From Chloroflexota bacterium (GTDB taxonomy: Bacteria > Chloroflexota > Dehalococcoidia > Bin125), in NCBI GenBank assembly GCA_009838915.1, contig VXQT01000025.1:46431-110430 (forward strand): a stretch of 64,000 nt of DNA. The letters run 5' to 3'. Of the stretch, positions 37,101 through 45,818 are shown one piece after another. Position 1 is the first letter of the stretch. Every line of letters starts with the position of its first letter. The notes under the pieces are model-generated. The model was not told the DNA's origin. It saw nothing but the letters and a program-made list of their open reading frames with translations, and made no database searches. The position numbers were made by a program, and so were the translations under genes.

Positions 37101-37621
37101 CCGACCAGCGGCACAATCGGATCGTCCCGCCCCATCAGGTAGAGCTTGGCGTGCAGCGCGTGGCGCAGGAAGAGCTTGACCACCACCTTTCGGGAACGCA
37201 GTTGTGCGGCGAGCCGCCGAAGTGTTCGCTCGTCTTCGTCGGTAGGCGCGCCGGCCACCAGCTGCTCGTGCATCAGCTGGGCAAGTTCTGAGTGCAGGCG
37301 GTTGGCGATTGCGTTGTCGATGCCAGCCGGATCGCCAGGAAGGTTCAGCGTCTTTCGGAGCGCCTCGCGCAGCTCCTCGTCGGGCCTGGGCTGCATCCCA
37401 ATGAGGACGCGGCACGGGCCCTCATCATCGCCCCAGCGGTCGATGTGCGGCGCGATGTCCCGCCAGCCACGGAGATTGAAATACCCGACGCAGAAGTCGG
37501 CCCGCGAGGATGCATCGAGCGTCTTGCGCAGCGCAGGGAGCAGCCGTGTCGCAGGCGTGAGGTTGTCGAAAATGTCCGGCAATCGACCACCCCCTGCATT
37601 GCCCTTCTGGCCCGCGGGCAT
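34172..37621 (-). CDS. PLD-nuclease/SNF2 helicase fusion protein of the defence operon
   Basis: 1149 aa, first gene of the operon. An N-terminal phospholipase-D-like domain has H157-x-K159 in LHAKLYLMG and GSSNLT at 177-182, one HKD motif, so two chains would make an active nuclease. The SF2/SNF2 motor follows: Walker A GDVVGLGKT 297-305, DESH 370-373, motif III LLSATPYNKT, helicase C segment LVFSQFADTVRYL, then LLATDVLSEGQNLQ and QRAGRVDRIGQ, as in RapA-type translocases. Acidic insertions lie near 665-680. With the two methylases it would be the restriction arm. It ends overlapping the N6-methylase start. The promoter should lie in 37622-37800; no clear ribosome site is visible. Confidence 0.93.
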   Translation of the reverse strand: MPAGQKGNAGGGRLPDIFDNLTPATRLLPALRKTLDASSRADFCVGYFNLRGWRDIAPHIDRWGDDEGPCRVLIGMQPRPDEELREALRKTLNLPGDPAGIDNAIANRLHSELAQLMHEQLVAGAPTDEDERTLRRLAAQLRSRKVVVKLFLRHALHAKLYLMGRDDPIVPLVGYIGSSNLTFSGLAGQGELNIDVIEQDAASKLQTWFNERWDDAFCIDVTDELADIIDASWAREIPVPPYHIYLKMAWHLSNEARAGLDEFRIPSVFGDRLLPYQEAAVKIAARYLNQRGGVLIGDVVGLGKTLMATAVARIFEDDQDFDTLILCPRNLVRMWEDYAHEYRLHAKVLSITRAITELPTLRRYRLVIVDESHNLRNRDSKRFHAIRDYVHKNGSKCILLSATPYNKTYLDLSSQLRLFLDEEQEIGIRPDQYIASIGEAEFARRHQAAPGTLAAFDHSEEPDDWRNLMRLYLVRRTRSFIQRHYAEVEQATGRRFLTLDNGEPSYFPERVPKRVPFQADPSDPEDAYARMFSKPVEDTIGSLRLPRYGLGLEQYRANNPDPEPSDEEQQQLDDLSRAGKRLMGFCKTNLFKRLESSGEAFLLTLERHALRNQIFLHALREGLPLPIGPQDAGLLDTGLTDADEPASDDEDDAPDGDGAETAANGLRDKAALQTAAAEVYGMYRDRYRSRFNWLPARLFSEKLTADLQRDTDAILSLLGKHAPWRPERDAKLQALHDLATITHPDRKILVFSQFADTVRYLESELPKLAGGASLALAAVTGDATDPSALARRFSPVSNEARDEVSSDDEVRVLLATDVLSEGQNLQDCSIVVNYDLPWAIIRLIQRAGRVDRIGQKSGEILCYSFLPADGVEDIIELRKRILTRLRENAEVVGADEAFFEEESATAILDDLYNERAGILDDDPDGEVDLASHAYQIWKDAIDADPSVEHAVANLPDVSYSSREPTDTVAGQEGVLVFVRTPQNADMLTRVQADGTVTGGSQFEILAAAECEPETPAAPRSANHHELVAAGVRAIVQREQKTLGHLGRPSSARHRAYVRLRDYVGKIAGQFDEAPLLAAVEAMHQRPLLQSATDKINRQIRSEITDAALAELVIGLHNEDQLCVPEKGSERRDPRIICSLGLFRSPGGTT

Positions 37622-38453
37622 TCATCTCAGGAGTAGCCTAGGCAACGCTTTACGAATGGCAAAGACCGAGCTTCAGGCGGGAGAGAGCGATACTGGGCGA
37701 CCAATCTGGCGCATCTCGGCGCAGGCACCCCCCTCCTACAGGCTGAACCCCCAGACGAAAGTTCGCAGTTCGGTACACGACGGCCCACCAAACTGGACAA
37801 AATCGAGAACCTTCGAATTGCGGTTCACGTTGGATGTCTAGCCCTCCCCCGGCTGCGATCCTGCACGCGCTGAGCGATCGCTGTACGCGAGGCCAGGAGA
37901 ACGTGGCGCAGGGCGGGTGCCTACTATCTCGGAGGAGTCGACGCTTCGCACATTTGGAGTCACCTTGCCGGCCCAGGCGAGTGATGAGCCAGTCTCTGGG
38001 GATTGTTTGGAGAGTGCGCCGCTGGGTCCGTGGTCAAGCCCTAGTCCTTGACCGAGCTTGAGACGCGGACGCAGCCTGCATTAGTCGCTGGCAGGCGTAG
38101 CCTCTGCCACCGGATGAGTTCTTGCTGCTGCAGGTCTGCTCGGACCGTAGAATCAGGAGAGAATCCGAGGAAGGGCGCGCCCGCATGATCAGAGGGGCGC
38201 ATCTGGCATCAGCACACCTCGCTGCAGAGACAAGGGCAAGCGCATTCGCGGCGACTCATCGGCTGCCATAAGGTGGCGACGGCACTGTCGATGCGAGTGC
38301 GAGGTTCCGGATGCTGGTTGACGTGGGCGCCGCAATGGCGGGGGTTGAGGAGAGAGTCACCTAGTATCGCACGTCAGCGGCATCTGGACTCGAGGCCGAG
38401 CCACTGAAGCGGCGATCGGCAGGGCAAGAAAGTGCCATTGAGGGGACAGTGGG
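37622..38453. other. Non-coding stretch upstream of the defence operon, containing a dispersed repeat
   Basis: About 830 bp with no convincing gene on either strand; short frames show no conserved residues. It should hold the promoter of the defence operon and contains repeat copy 1 at 37763-37816. Composition returns towards the chromosomal GC level to the right, so the element boundary may lie here. Confidence 0.4.
37763..37816 (+). repeat. Dispersed direct repeat, copy 1
   Basis: 54 bp matching 55395-55448 in the same orientation with only two mismatches by direct comparison; weaker similarity continues for roughly 30 bp on the right. The core includes CCACCAAACTGGACAAAATC. It could be the end of a lost mobile element or a small non-autonomous repeat; no transposase is adjacent. 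Confidence 0.75.
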
Positions 38454-38756
38454 ATGTGTCGGCGGAACTCCAAGGACAGGCAAACCCATGCGAGGTACGC
38501 CGCTCCGCTCCGAGCCCTAGCAAGAGTGGCGGCGTAAACACTAGTCGCGACCATCCTCGCCCTGTGCCTGGCTGGAGCGGTGCCGGTGGGGGCGCACCCC
38601 ACTAGTCCGTCGCCGACTTTCGACCCCAACCAGATCAGGTTTGAGGCCGCCGCGGGCTCGATTACAACGGTGCTGCATCCCGAGCCGACCCGGCCCAGGA
38701 GCTGTTGGACCAGGCCTTCGCCAGCGCAGTATCAGCCCGGTTGGTCATCCGTCTGA
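38454..38756 (+). pseudogene. Decayed secreted-protein gene with stop in its signal peptide
   Basis: An ATG at 38454 with GAGGGG upstream opens a frame that meets TAA at 38535, exactly within a would-be signal peptide: A-L-A-R-V-A-A, stop, then TLVATILALCLAGAVPVGAH and a mature-looking P-T-F-D-P-N-Q-I-R-F-E-A-A-A-G. The frame then closes at 38754. The hydrophobic core plus signal cleavage-like site on both sides of the stop suggests one nonsense mutation followed by decay. The family is unknown. Confidence 0.35.
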
Positions 38757-39058
38757 GACGACCAGGTTGATAGGAGGATGCCCTAAGGATGAGCTCGCCG
38801 CTTGGGTGCGGCCGAGGCGCCAATGTTGCTCGGGTTGAGCGAGGCTAATGTGCGTGACGGCTCGTTCTCCCACATCTGTACCACCAGAATCGCGAAGGTT
38901 GGGGAGTAGAACATCCGAACCGCCTGTGAGCCGTCGCGGATCCCTTTGGTACCGTCTGTGGGCTACGACGGCCACGATCACGACGGCGAGCAGCCACGAC
39001 GCGAGGGCGCCCCGCTCTGGCGTGTTTGGGCTCTGGCCGCGGCCACAAAGAAGCTCGG
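38757..39058. other. No gene seen
   Basis: Roughly 300 bp between two degraded genes, with no conserved frame, hairpin or repeat that I can support. Confidence 0.35.
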
Positions 39059-39566
39059 CTACCCGCCTCCGCAGACCAACATGGAGGATCCGTCGGCGTC
39101 GAAGTGGACGGCGTAGGCCGCACCTGCGTAGCCGAACACCAGTCGATAGCCGGGCGTGACGACCTGGGCGTAGGCGTAGCCCTCCATCGGGCAGCCCACG
39201 CTGGCGTCGGACCAGCTCACCGCCTCAGCGCTTCGCAGCACCAGCACGGAATCGTCGATTCCCAACTCGTTGGCCAGCAGCGTCCGCGCTGCGGCCTCGA
39301 TGGCCCCGGGCACGGAACGATCACCGGATGGCGGCGTCGCCTGTTCCTCGGCGCTGCTGAGGCTCAGCGGAGAGCTGCTATGCCAGCGGTCGGACTCGGC
39401 GTCAGTGGGGAGGAACCGCGCTCGAGGCAGGCGTTGCGCGGACCAGGCTGCGCCGGCGGGCGTTGATCCGCACTTCGGCGTCGCCCGAGGTCGCGGCCCA
39501 GGCGCTGCCGAGCACCCCGATTGCGACGAATAGGCCGGCAGCGAACCAGAGGATTGACTTAGCCAT
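39059..39566 (-). pseudogene. Frameshifted secreted protein with an E-V-R-I-x-A-R-R module
   Basis: ATG 39566 begins MAKSILWFAAGLFVAIGVLG and then GDAEVRINARR, a signal sequence leading into the module also seen at 53.5, 55.2, 57.1 and 62.8 kb. The frame soon stops (about 39402), while a second frame carries the rest: LPRARFLPTDAESDRWHSSS and then GIDDSVLVL and W-S-D-A-S-V-G-C-P with A-Q-V-V-T-P-G-Y-R and a final cysteine. The middle of the module (V-E-F-A-L-Q part) is missing, so a deletion accompanied the frameshift. The C-terminal W-S-D-x-S-x-G-C-P domain occurs in other bacterial secreted proteins of unknown role. Confidence 0.7.
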
Positions 39567-39852
39567 GGGAGCTCGCTTCCTTCGTTGGTGTCCCCTTGCC
39601 ACCCGCTCAAGCTAGCGCGCGCCTCCAGCACTCACTCGCTCGCGGTGCGAAGCAGAAGGATGCGGCAGCGTCCGGCGGGCATTGCGGCGTGTCGATGACT
39701 GCTCGCTCCTGGTCAGACGCGATCTGAAGCCCGGACGGAGGCGAATACCTCACTCCCGCGCGCCACGGCAGCACATGCATCGCCTTGGCGCCGAACCGGT
39801 CCTCGCGCCGAGCCTGACACGCATGGGAGAAGCGGACAGGCAGCGCGGGCCG

Positions 39853-40034
39853 TCAGAGCACGTTTCGCAGCGGCTTCAGCGGACGCAGCCTGACTTTGCC
39901 CCGCGGGCGCGCCGGGTGAGCGGCGATTGTGATTGCTTCGCCCGTGGCCGGGTTGCGGCCCGCGCGCTCCGATCGTTCCGGAAGGGGCAGAACTTCGGCC
40001 CGCGCCGGTCGCCGAGCCAGATGTTGACCTGGCG
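39853..40034 (-). pseudogene. Remnant of an HU-family DNA-binding protein
   Basis: The minus strand reads ERAGRNPATGEAITIAAHP, then P-R-G-K-V-R-L-R-P-L-K-P-L-R-N-V-L and a stop at 39853. The G-R-N-P-x-T-G-E block is the hallmark of the HU/IHF DNA-binding arm. The preceding strand (V-N-I-W-L-G-D ... F-C-P-F-R) continues in a different frame, so a frameshift lies just before the arm. The N-terminal helices of HU are absent. The piece is a broken, truncated copy. Confidence 0.65.
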
Positions 40035-40035
40035 A

Positions 40036-40886
40036 TCAGTAACAACTGCCGCTGGTCCGCCACTGGCGCTCGGTCGGTGGCAGCCTCGATGGATCGGCGC
40101 GGAACATCGCCTCGCGCTCCGCGCTCGTGTAGATGTAATTGCACAAGTTCAGCCGCGTGACCCCATACGTCTGTCCGTCGACACCCACCTAAGTAGCCGG
40201 TGGAGGAACGTCCACAAAGAGCGTGCCCGCGTCCTTGTAGGGGTCGGGAGTCACGATTGGCGTGGTGAGATGCAGCCGCCATGTGGTCACTAGTCCAAGG
40301 GGACAGAATCCATTCGTCCTCAGCGAGATACTGGACTCGTCAATGCCGTATTGGCGAACGCAGTGTTTGCGCACCTCGTAGTCATCCGCCCATACGCCCG
40401 TCAGGTCCGGCGGCTGCTCGTTGGCGCGGGCTTGTACTCGCTCACACTTGCTGTTGTCCTGCAGCGTCAGGCCGGGCGGACAGTCACTCGGATTCGGATC
40501 CTGCGGCACGTCCTCGGATCCTGCGTCAGCGGGAAGGTGACGCGTCACGATGCGGGGGGAGTCGACGTTAGCCTCCCGGCGCTCGCGGTTCTGCCCGCAT
40601 TGATGTGGCTGACTGAGCTCGCATGCGTGGCCAGGGCGACACTGGCGAAGGTTGTGTCCGAGGGCAGCGTCTCGCCACCGGCCAAGGCGTCCTGGACGAA
40701 GTTGCCGGCGAAATCGATGTTGATACTGACGGCCAGGCTGGCTCCGGTCTGACCCTGCGCCGAGTCACCGGTCCGGCCCACGATCACGCACAGCACCCAG
40801 CAGAGCAAGGACACCAGGCCGATTCTGAATCTCCAGGCTCTGACTCGCCCTGGTAAGATGGAATGTCTCTGTAGCAGATCGTCCAT
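40036..40886 (-). pseudogene. Broken secreted protein of unknown family (frameshift plus amber)
   Basis: From ATG 40886 a signal-like segment (FRIGLVSLLCWVLCVIVG) precedes INIDFAGNFVQDALAGGETL. The frame ends at 40545, but the next frame continues coherently from about 40590: ANVDSPRIVTRHLPADAG, N-P-S-D-C-P-P-G and later W-R-L-H-L-T-T-P-I-V-T-P. It meets TAG at 40191 and again continues in frame: GVDGQTYGVTRLNLCNYIYT to a stop at 40036. At least two lesions are needed to rebuild one protein of about 280 residues. No domain recognised. Confidence 0.55.
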
Positions 40887-41045
40887 AACTCATTGATCGC
40901 ACGATACTGATATGGATCAATCAACATGTATCGACCACAAGCGGTGACGGTAAGGAGAGTGGCCGAGCGCGCCTGGGGCCGGCTCGCACGCCCGACAGGC
41001 CTAGCCGCCCGTGGGTTGGACAGGGCGACGCCTGACGATGAACGC

Positions 41046-41410
41046 TTAGCCGTCCGTGATGATGCCTATCGCGTGGTCGCTGTCCCTGACGATGCTCTGG
41101 TACGTCTCGTCGGGCGCATCGGCTCTGCCGACGCGCTCGTCTCGGCGCAGTCCGTGGTCGCGGGCAGCGTCGCGGCCACATTGTCCTCAGAGTCGGGCGC
41201 GACCATGATCAGCCAGCCGAAATTGCTGCCTGCGACCAGCCACTTAGCCTGCTTAACCGCTCCGCCGTCCAACGTGAATGCGTAGTGTTTCAGCGCGTTT
41301 CGCCGCGACTTCGCTGATCCCTGATGCATGCCCTGACAGCTCCGATGTAGAGACTTGCCTTCCCCATGAGTTCTGAACGCGCCTCCAATGGTCGAGATAC
41401 AGCCACACAC
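41046..41410 (-). pseudogene. Degraded protein gene, family unknown
   Basis: Two frames together look like one protein: H-Y-A-F-T-L-D-G-G-A, then AKWLVAGSNFGWLIMVAPDS in one frame, and DAPDETYQSIVRDSDHAIGI ending T-D-G-stop at 41046 in the next. A frameshift near 41140 separates them. No signal peptide or start can be fixed. The piece belongs to the same run of broken genes as its neighbours. Confidence 0.4.
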
Positions 41411-41569
41411 TCTGCGTCCGGAAGTCGCGCCGGGTAGGAAAGTGGCGGAGAATCCGCTGATTGCAGCTCAACATACATGATCGGAATATACTGAGTGATA
41501 CAGACCGACCTTGACAGATAGCAGCGGAGCGCTTCGGCTGTCTACTTCTTGTGATATCCGGGAGGACGT

Positions 41570-43540
41570 GTGCCGAGAAGACGCGGGCGTATCGGGCCAA
41601 CAGGTCTCGCGGCGGACTTGTGTGCCGGTTTGATAGCTCTGGCAATGTTGCTGCTCGCCGGTCCGTCCGAGCTCAGCGCCGCATCAACCGACGTTGAGAT
41701 CGTGATCCTCGACTCAGACGCCCTGGTCGCGCCAGGCTCGGAGTTCAACGTCGAGCTCTGGGTGCGCGACGCCGAAGTCGGGAAGACGTACACACTGCGC
41801 TTCCTGCATGCCTTCGGCGGCCCGTTTGTGCTCGACCGGAACAGCCTGGCCGGCACCGAGTTTCCGGGTCCCGCAAACAGTGACGGTGATCTGGGCCCGA
41901 TCGTCGCACGTCTGGTGGTCCCTCTGGGCACAGAGCACCGAGAAGCGACAATCTCGGCCATGGTCGACGTGGTCGGTGAGTCGGAGGCGCTGCCAATCGC
42001 GATTGCAACATTGGAGATTGGCGATCCGGGCGAGCCGATCGGATACGCCGTACTGCGGCCGTCGAGAGAAGGGCACGAGAACAGGGGTCCGCGCATCTCG
42101 ACTTCGCTCAAGCGGGGCAAGACCGCCTATCTCGAGTTGGAGGTCAAGAACTCGTTGGGCAACAAGACCAATGACTACGACGTGAGGTCAATCATCATCG
42201 TCGCTGTGCAAGCTGAACTGGGTCGAGAGGCTGACTCACCCTCTGTTGCGAATCGGAACACGATGCGCTACGGCGACGAGCCAGGCCTGACTCCCGCCAA
42301 TGCGGTTACGCAGTTCACGCTCAGGCCAGTCAGCACGGACGCAAGCCATATCGAGGTGTACGCCATCGTGTCAGGGGAAGACGGTCACGCCCGATCCAAC
42401 ACGCTTGAACTGAACTTCGCGGGCGACCCGGCCGGACTGACCGCCGGCGACCCGTCCGGCAACCTGGCCGCCGCCGGCGGGACTGTCAATATCGTCGTCA
42501 CCGGACTCGATTCTATCGGCAACCCGACGGCACTCAACCACCGGGACATCGAGGTCGAGGTCGTGGAAGGACCGGATGATGCCGACCTCTCATTGATCAA
42601 GGCCAAGCGCCCGATTCGGTGTCCGGAGGCGGAACCCGACGACGATGAGGAGATAGACGAGGAAGAACAACAACGGCTAGCCGCCATTCGCGCCCTGGAC
42701 TGCAATGAGGATCAGGCCGTCGTCTCGCTGACTACGTCGAGCAAGGAAGCGTCGCTCGGTCGGTACCGGGTCGAGATCAGCCTGAGCGACATTCCCGTGC
42801 CGGCGGTCACCGGCGTCGAGGTCATCGTCGTCGGCCATCCTGTGTTCCTCTCGCTTGAGGTCTATCGCGAGAGCGATCCGGGAGCGAAGACCACCTTTGG
42901 ACAGGGCGCCAGCGGGCTGCTCTTCTACGTCCCCGGTCAGGGCGAGGACGAGGAGATCGTCGCCGACGCGGGCGAAGTGTTGATCGCCGCCGTCGTCCTG
43001 CGAGACCAGTTCGGCGAGTTGGTCGCCTCCTCCGATCCAACCGTGGCCGGCGATGGCGTCAGGTTCAGCGCCGCCGGCTCGCTCGACATGCTCGAACTCG
43101 ACTCGAAGGAGCAAGAGATTGTACGCGGGGTCGCCGTGGCCAGGTTCCTGGTGCTCGGCGAGTCCGGCCAGGGACTGCTCATCGCCTCAACCGCCGAACT
43201 GCATGACATCGTCAGAGTGGTCGCCGCGGCCGAAAACGTCAGGGACCTCACGGGTCTGAGCAGCGCAGACATCGACGACCTCAGCGTCTGGATCGCGCCC
43301 AACCAGATCCTGGCCTCGGCGCTATACCCGCAGCTCGCCAGCCGCGGCGCCACGGCGATTCATCTCTGGCTGCACGGCAGGCGCGAGTGGCTCAGCTACG
43401 ACCCGGCCGATCCTGCCCAGCCGGAGCGGGGCGGGGACTTCCCGATCGTGAGTGGTTCCATTCTCTGGATCAGCAGTGACCGCGATCTCCTGCCGCCTGC
43501 CGTCGGTCAAGAGAGACGTGAACAGCCGGGCGGCAGGTAG
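41570..43540 (+). CDS. Secreted Ig-like domain protein with acidic patch
   Basis: 656 aa from GTG 41570, with GGAGG 4 nt upstream. A signal peptide (LCAGLIALAMLLLAGPSELSA) precedes beta-rich, Ig/invasin-like regions: V-E-I-V-I-L-D-S-D-A-L-V-A-P-G-S-E-F-N at the start, a glycine-rich G-G-T-V-N-I-V-V-T-G-L-D-S segment near 305, and V-G-H-P-V-F-L-S-L-E near 425. A highly acidic insertion E-P-D-D-D-E-E-I-D-E-E-E-Q-Q lies at about 357-370, with cysteines on either side that could form a disulfide. No membrane anchor or sorting signal is seen at the C-terminus. Probably an extracellular or cell-surface protein; partner unknown. It converges with the response regulator gene. Confidence 0.75.
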   Translation: MPRRRGRIGPTGLAADLCAGLIALAMLLLAGPSELSAASTDVEIVILDSDALVAPGSEFNVELWVRDAEVGKTYTLRFLHAFGGPFVLDRNSLAGTEFPGPANSDGDLGPIVARLVVPLGTEHREATISAMVDVVGESEALPIAIATLEIGDPGEPIGYAVLRPSREGHENRGPRISTSLKRGKTAYLELEVKNSLGNKTNDYDVRSIIIVAVQAELGREADSPSVANRNTMRYGDEPGLTPANAVTQFTLRPVSTDASHIEVYAIVSGEDGHARSNTLELNFAGDPAGLTAGDPSGNLAAAGGTVNIVVTGLDSIGNPTALNHRDIEVEVVEGPDDADLSLIKAKRPIRCPEAEPDDDEEIDEEEQQRLAAIRALDCNEDQAVVSLTTSSKEASLGRYRVEISLSDIPVPAVTGVEVIVVGHPVFLSLEVYRESDPGAKTTFGQGASGLLFYVPGQGEDEEIVADAGEVLIAAVVLRDQFGELVASSDPTVAGDGVRFSAAGSLDMLELDSKEQEIVRGVAVARFLVLGESGQGLLIASTAELHDIVRVVAAAENVRDLTGLSSADIDDLSVWIAPNQILASALYPQLASRGATAIHLWLHGRREWLSYDPADPAQPERGGDFPIVSGSILWISSDRDLLPPAVGQERREQPGGR

Positions 43541-43600
43541 CACCCGGCGATGCGGCCAGCCCTGCGCGGACAGGCATGATGCGTTGCGTAGGAGTTGGCC

Positions 43601-44341
43601 TTACTCCCGGCTTCGAGCGGTTGGGGCGGACTGGTCGTTATCCAGCAGACCATTGAACGCGGCCCAGGCGACAATCTCCTGCTTGGTGGTCACGCCCAGC
43701 TTCTGCTGGATGCGATAGATGGTGTTGCGCACGGTGACCGTGCTGTTGCCCATGATCGCGGCGACCTGTCCGTACGAGTTACCGCGGGCGAAGTGGGTCA
43801 GGATGTCCCGCTCGCGGGCTGTCAGTTTGGACCCGGAGGACCTGGTCCTCTCAGGAGCGGACTGCTCTGCGCCGAGCGCGCGACGCAGCATCTCCACCGA
43901 CACGCTGGAACGGTCCTCGGCTGCGTCGCGGATGGCGGCAAGCAGCTCATCGCGCCCGCAGACCTTCTGCAGGTAACCCGAAGCGCCTGCAGCGAGCGCG
44001 TTGATGATCGCGTCATCGGCGGTGGACGCGGTCAGGACGAGAATGTGTGTGCTCGGCACCGCTTGGAGGATTTCCCGGCTCGCTTCGATGCCGTCCTTGT
44101 TGGGCATGATCAGGTCCATCAGGACCACATCCGGCCGGACCTTGCGTGCCAGTTCGACTGCCTGTACACCGTCGGCCGCTTCCCCGACGACTTCGTACTC
44201 CGCCGTACGATCAAGGATCTCTTTGAGACCCTGGCGGACGATCGAGTGGTCGTCAACCAGCAGGACGCGGATTGGAGTGGTGCCTTTGGCCGCGTCGGGC
44301 GACTCAGGTGTTGGGCGACTCTGCGTTGCAGAAAGGGACAT
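43601..44341 (-). CDS. NarL/LuxR-family response regulator
   Basis: 246 aa from ATG 44341, chosen because GGAGAA lies 8-9 nt upstream; starts further upstream are possible. An N-terminal receiver (IRVLLVDDHSIVRQG; phospho-acceptor D76 in VVLMDLIMPNKDG; LVLTAS; conserved lysine in YLQK) is joined to a C-terminal LuxR/GerE HTH (LTARERDILTHFARGNSYGQ ... VRNTIYRIQQKL). It follows the sensor kinase gene by 59 nt and would be its cognate regulator, acting on transcription in the cytoplasm. Targets may include the surface-protein genes upstream in the same direction. Confidence 0.93.
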   Translation of the reverse strand: MSLSATQSRPTPESPDAAKGTTPIRVLLVDDHSIVRQGLKEILDRTAEYEVVGEAADGVQAVELARKVRPDVVLMDLIMPNKDGIEASREILQAVPSTHILVLTASTADDAIINALAAGASGYLQKVCGRDELLAAIRDAAEDRSSVSVEMLRRALGAEQSAPERTRSSGSKLTARERDILTHFARGNSYGQVAAIMGNSTVTVRNTIYRIQQKLGVTTKQEIVAWAAFNGLLDNDQSAPTARSRE

Positions 44342-44400
44342 CCGTGACTTCTCCATATGCGTAGGCGACCACACTCAACATACCGTGTTGTCCTGGAGCT

Positions 44401-45747
44401 TCAGTCATGGAGCGTTGCCGGCGGCGAGGCCGCCTCCGCGGTCACAGTGCAGGTAACGGTGGTGTCATGGTCGGTGGACTCGACCTGAAGATCGCCGCCG
44501 ATCAGCTCCGCGTCCCGCCTCATGTTGTTGAACCCCTGACCACGAGACTCGTAGTCCTCCGGAAGGCCGACGCCGTCATCGTTGACCGTGAGGCGGACCG
44601 CATCGTCGCTGAACTGCAGTCGCACCTTGACCTTGTCGGCGGATGAATGGCGCAGGGCATTGGCCAGCGCGTTGTGCCCGATCGAGAACAGCCGCGTGCG
44701 GACATTGACCGGCAGCGGCGGCTCGTCGCCCTCAATCTCCAACTCGGTGGTCATGGAGGTGATCGCGTTGAACGTCAGGACGTGCGCGCGCAGCACCCGG
44801 CTGAGCGGTGCGCCCTCAAACAGCGCGCCGGCGTCAATCGGCTGTCGCAGCTCCCACATCACCGACTTGGTCAAGGACGACGTTGCCTCCAGCGTACGGT
44901 TGAGCTCGGAGTTGCCCGTCCCCGCGATTCGAATGGCCTCATTGACACCGAGACCAATCATGTAGGCCGCCTGGGCGGCGGTGTCGTGAATCGTCTGCGA
45001 GAGCTCGAGCCGGTCGTTGAGCAGCGCCTGTTCACGCTGCAGCGCGCCCCGGCGTCCGCTGCGCTCAAACTTGGCCACAGCGTTGACCGAGACGACCACC
45101 GGCAACAGGAAGACGAGTCGGATGTAGAGGTCTCGATGCTCGCTGAGCTCGGTCTGAATACCGTCGCCGGTCAACAGCGTGGTGAATACATACGCCAGGA
45201 TGGTCAGTGCAGTGAAGGTCGCCACGATCCTGAATGAAGTGAAGGCTACGGCGAACACCGCGAGGATGGGAAAGTAGACCACGTAGTAGTACGAATCGAG
45301 TCCGCCGCGAATGCCAACCATCAGGGTCGCGAGGGCGACGTCCAGAATGGCCATCGCGAGCAGCCATTGCCAGCGCAATCTCTTGCGCTTCCAGACCGCG
45401 TAGTGAAACACCGTGTTGACGACGATTTCGACGCCGACTCCGGTCATCATCACGGTGAACTGGGTGTCCGTGTAGTCGTTGCGGAAGCCGATCAACCCGA
45501 ACGACGCCGCAATCACAAACCAGCGTGCCCAGGCCGAGATGTTCGCCAGCGTCCAGAGCTCGTCGGCGCTGAAGCGGACCGACGCACTGAGGTGTTGGGC
45601 GATGCCGGAGAACAGGCGCGTCATGTACTTGTCGTCCGCATCGCGGGCCGCCTGGTCGCGGTCGCAGTCGGCTTCGGGAACGAGCACGTGCCAGATTGAA
45701 TCCGCGTCGTTTGCGGTCTCCCGGAACCTGTTGGACTGCTGACTCAC
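44401..45747 (-). CDS. Sensor histidine kinase, NarL-system type (HisKA_3)
   Basis: 448 aa from GTG 45747. Five or six membrane segments lie at residues about 75-220 with hardly any extracytoplasmic loop, so it probably senses within or near the membrane. The dimerisation helix carries H254 in LELSQTIHDTAAQA, the HisKA_3 style, and the ATPase has NALANALRH, DDGVGLP and GQGFNNM. It lies between the FnIII surface-protein genes (71 nt) and its response regulator on the same strand and is likely in the same transcript as one or both. Confidence 0.93.
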   Translation of the reverse strand: MSQQSNRFRETANDADSIWHVLVPEADCDRDQAARDADDKYMTRLFSGIAQHLSASVRFSADELWTLANISAWARWFVIAASFGLIGFRNDYTDTQFTVMMTGVGVEIVVNTVFHYAVWKRKRLRWQWLLAMAILDVALATLMVGIRGGLDSYYYVVYFPILAVFAVAFTSFRIVATFTALTILAYVFTTLLTGDGIQTELSEHRDLYIRLVFLLPVVVSVNAVAKFERSGRRGALQREQALLNDRLELSQTIHDTAAQAAYMIGLGVNEAIRIAGTGNSELNRTLEATSSLTKSVMWELRQPIDAGALFEGAPLSRVLRAHVLTFNAITSMTTELEIEGDEPPLPVNVRTRLFSIGHNALANALRHSSADKVKVRLQFSDDAVRLTVNDDGVGLPEDYESRGQGFNNMRRDAELIGGDLQVESTDHDTTVTCTVTAEAASPPATLHD

Positions 45748-45818
45748 GGTAGCACTCGCGATGAGCGGAATCGCCGAACGAACTGGTGGCTATGGGTGGG
45801 CTGATACACCGCCGATCC

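Noticed and set aside
24844..37621. Calling the operon a DISARM or BREX system.
   Set aside because: I see no DrmA, no DUF1998 DrmB, no PglZ and no BrxL/BrxC; the GHKL and receiver-like genes are not part of those systems.
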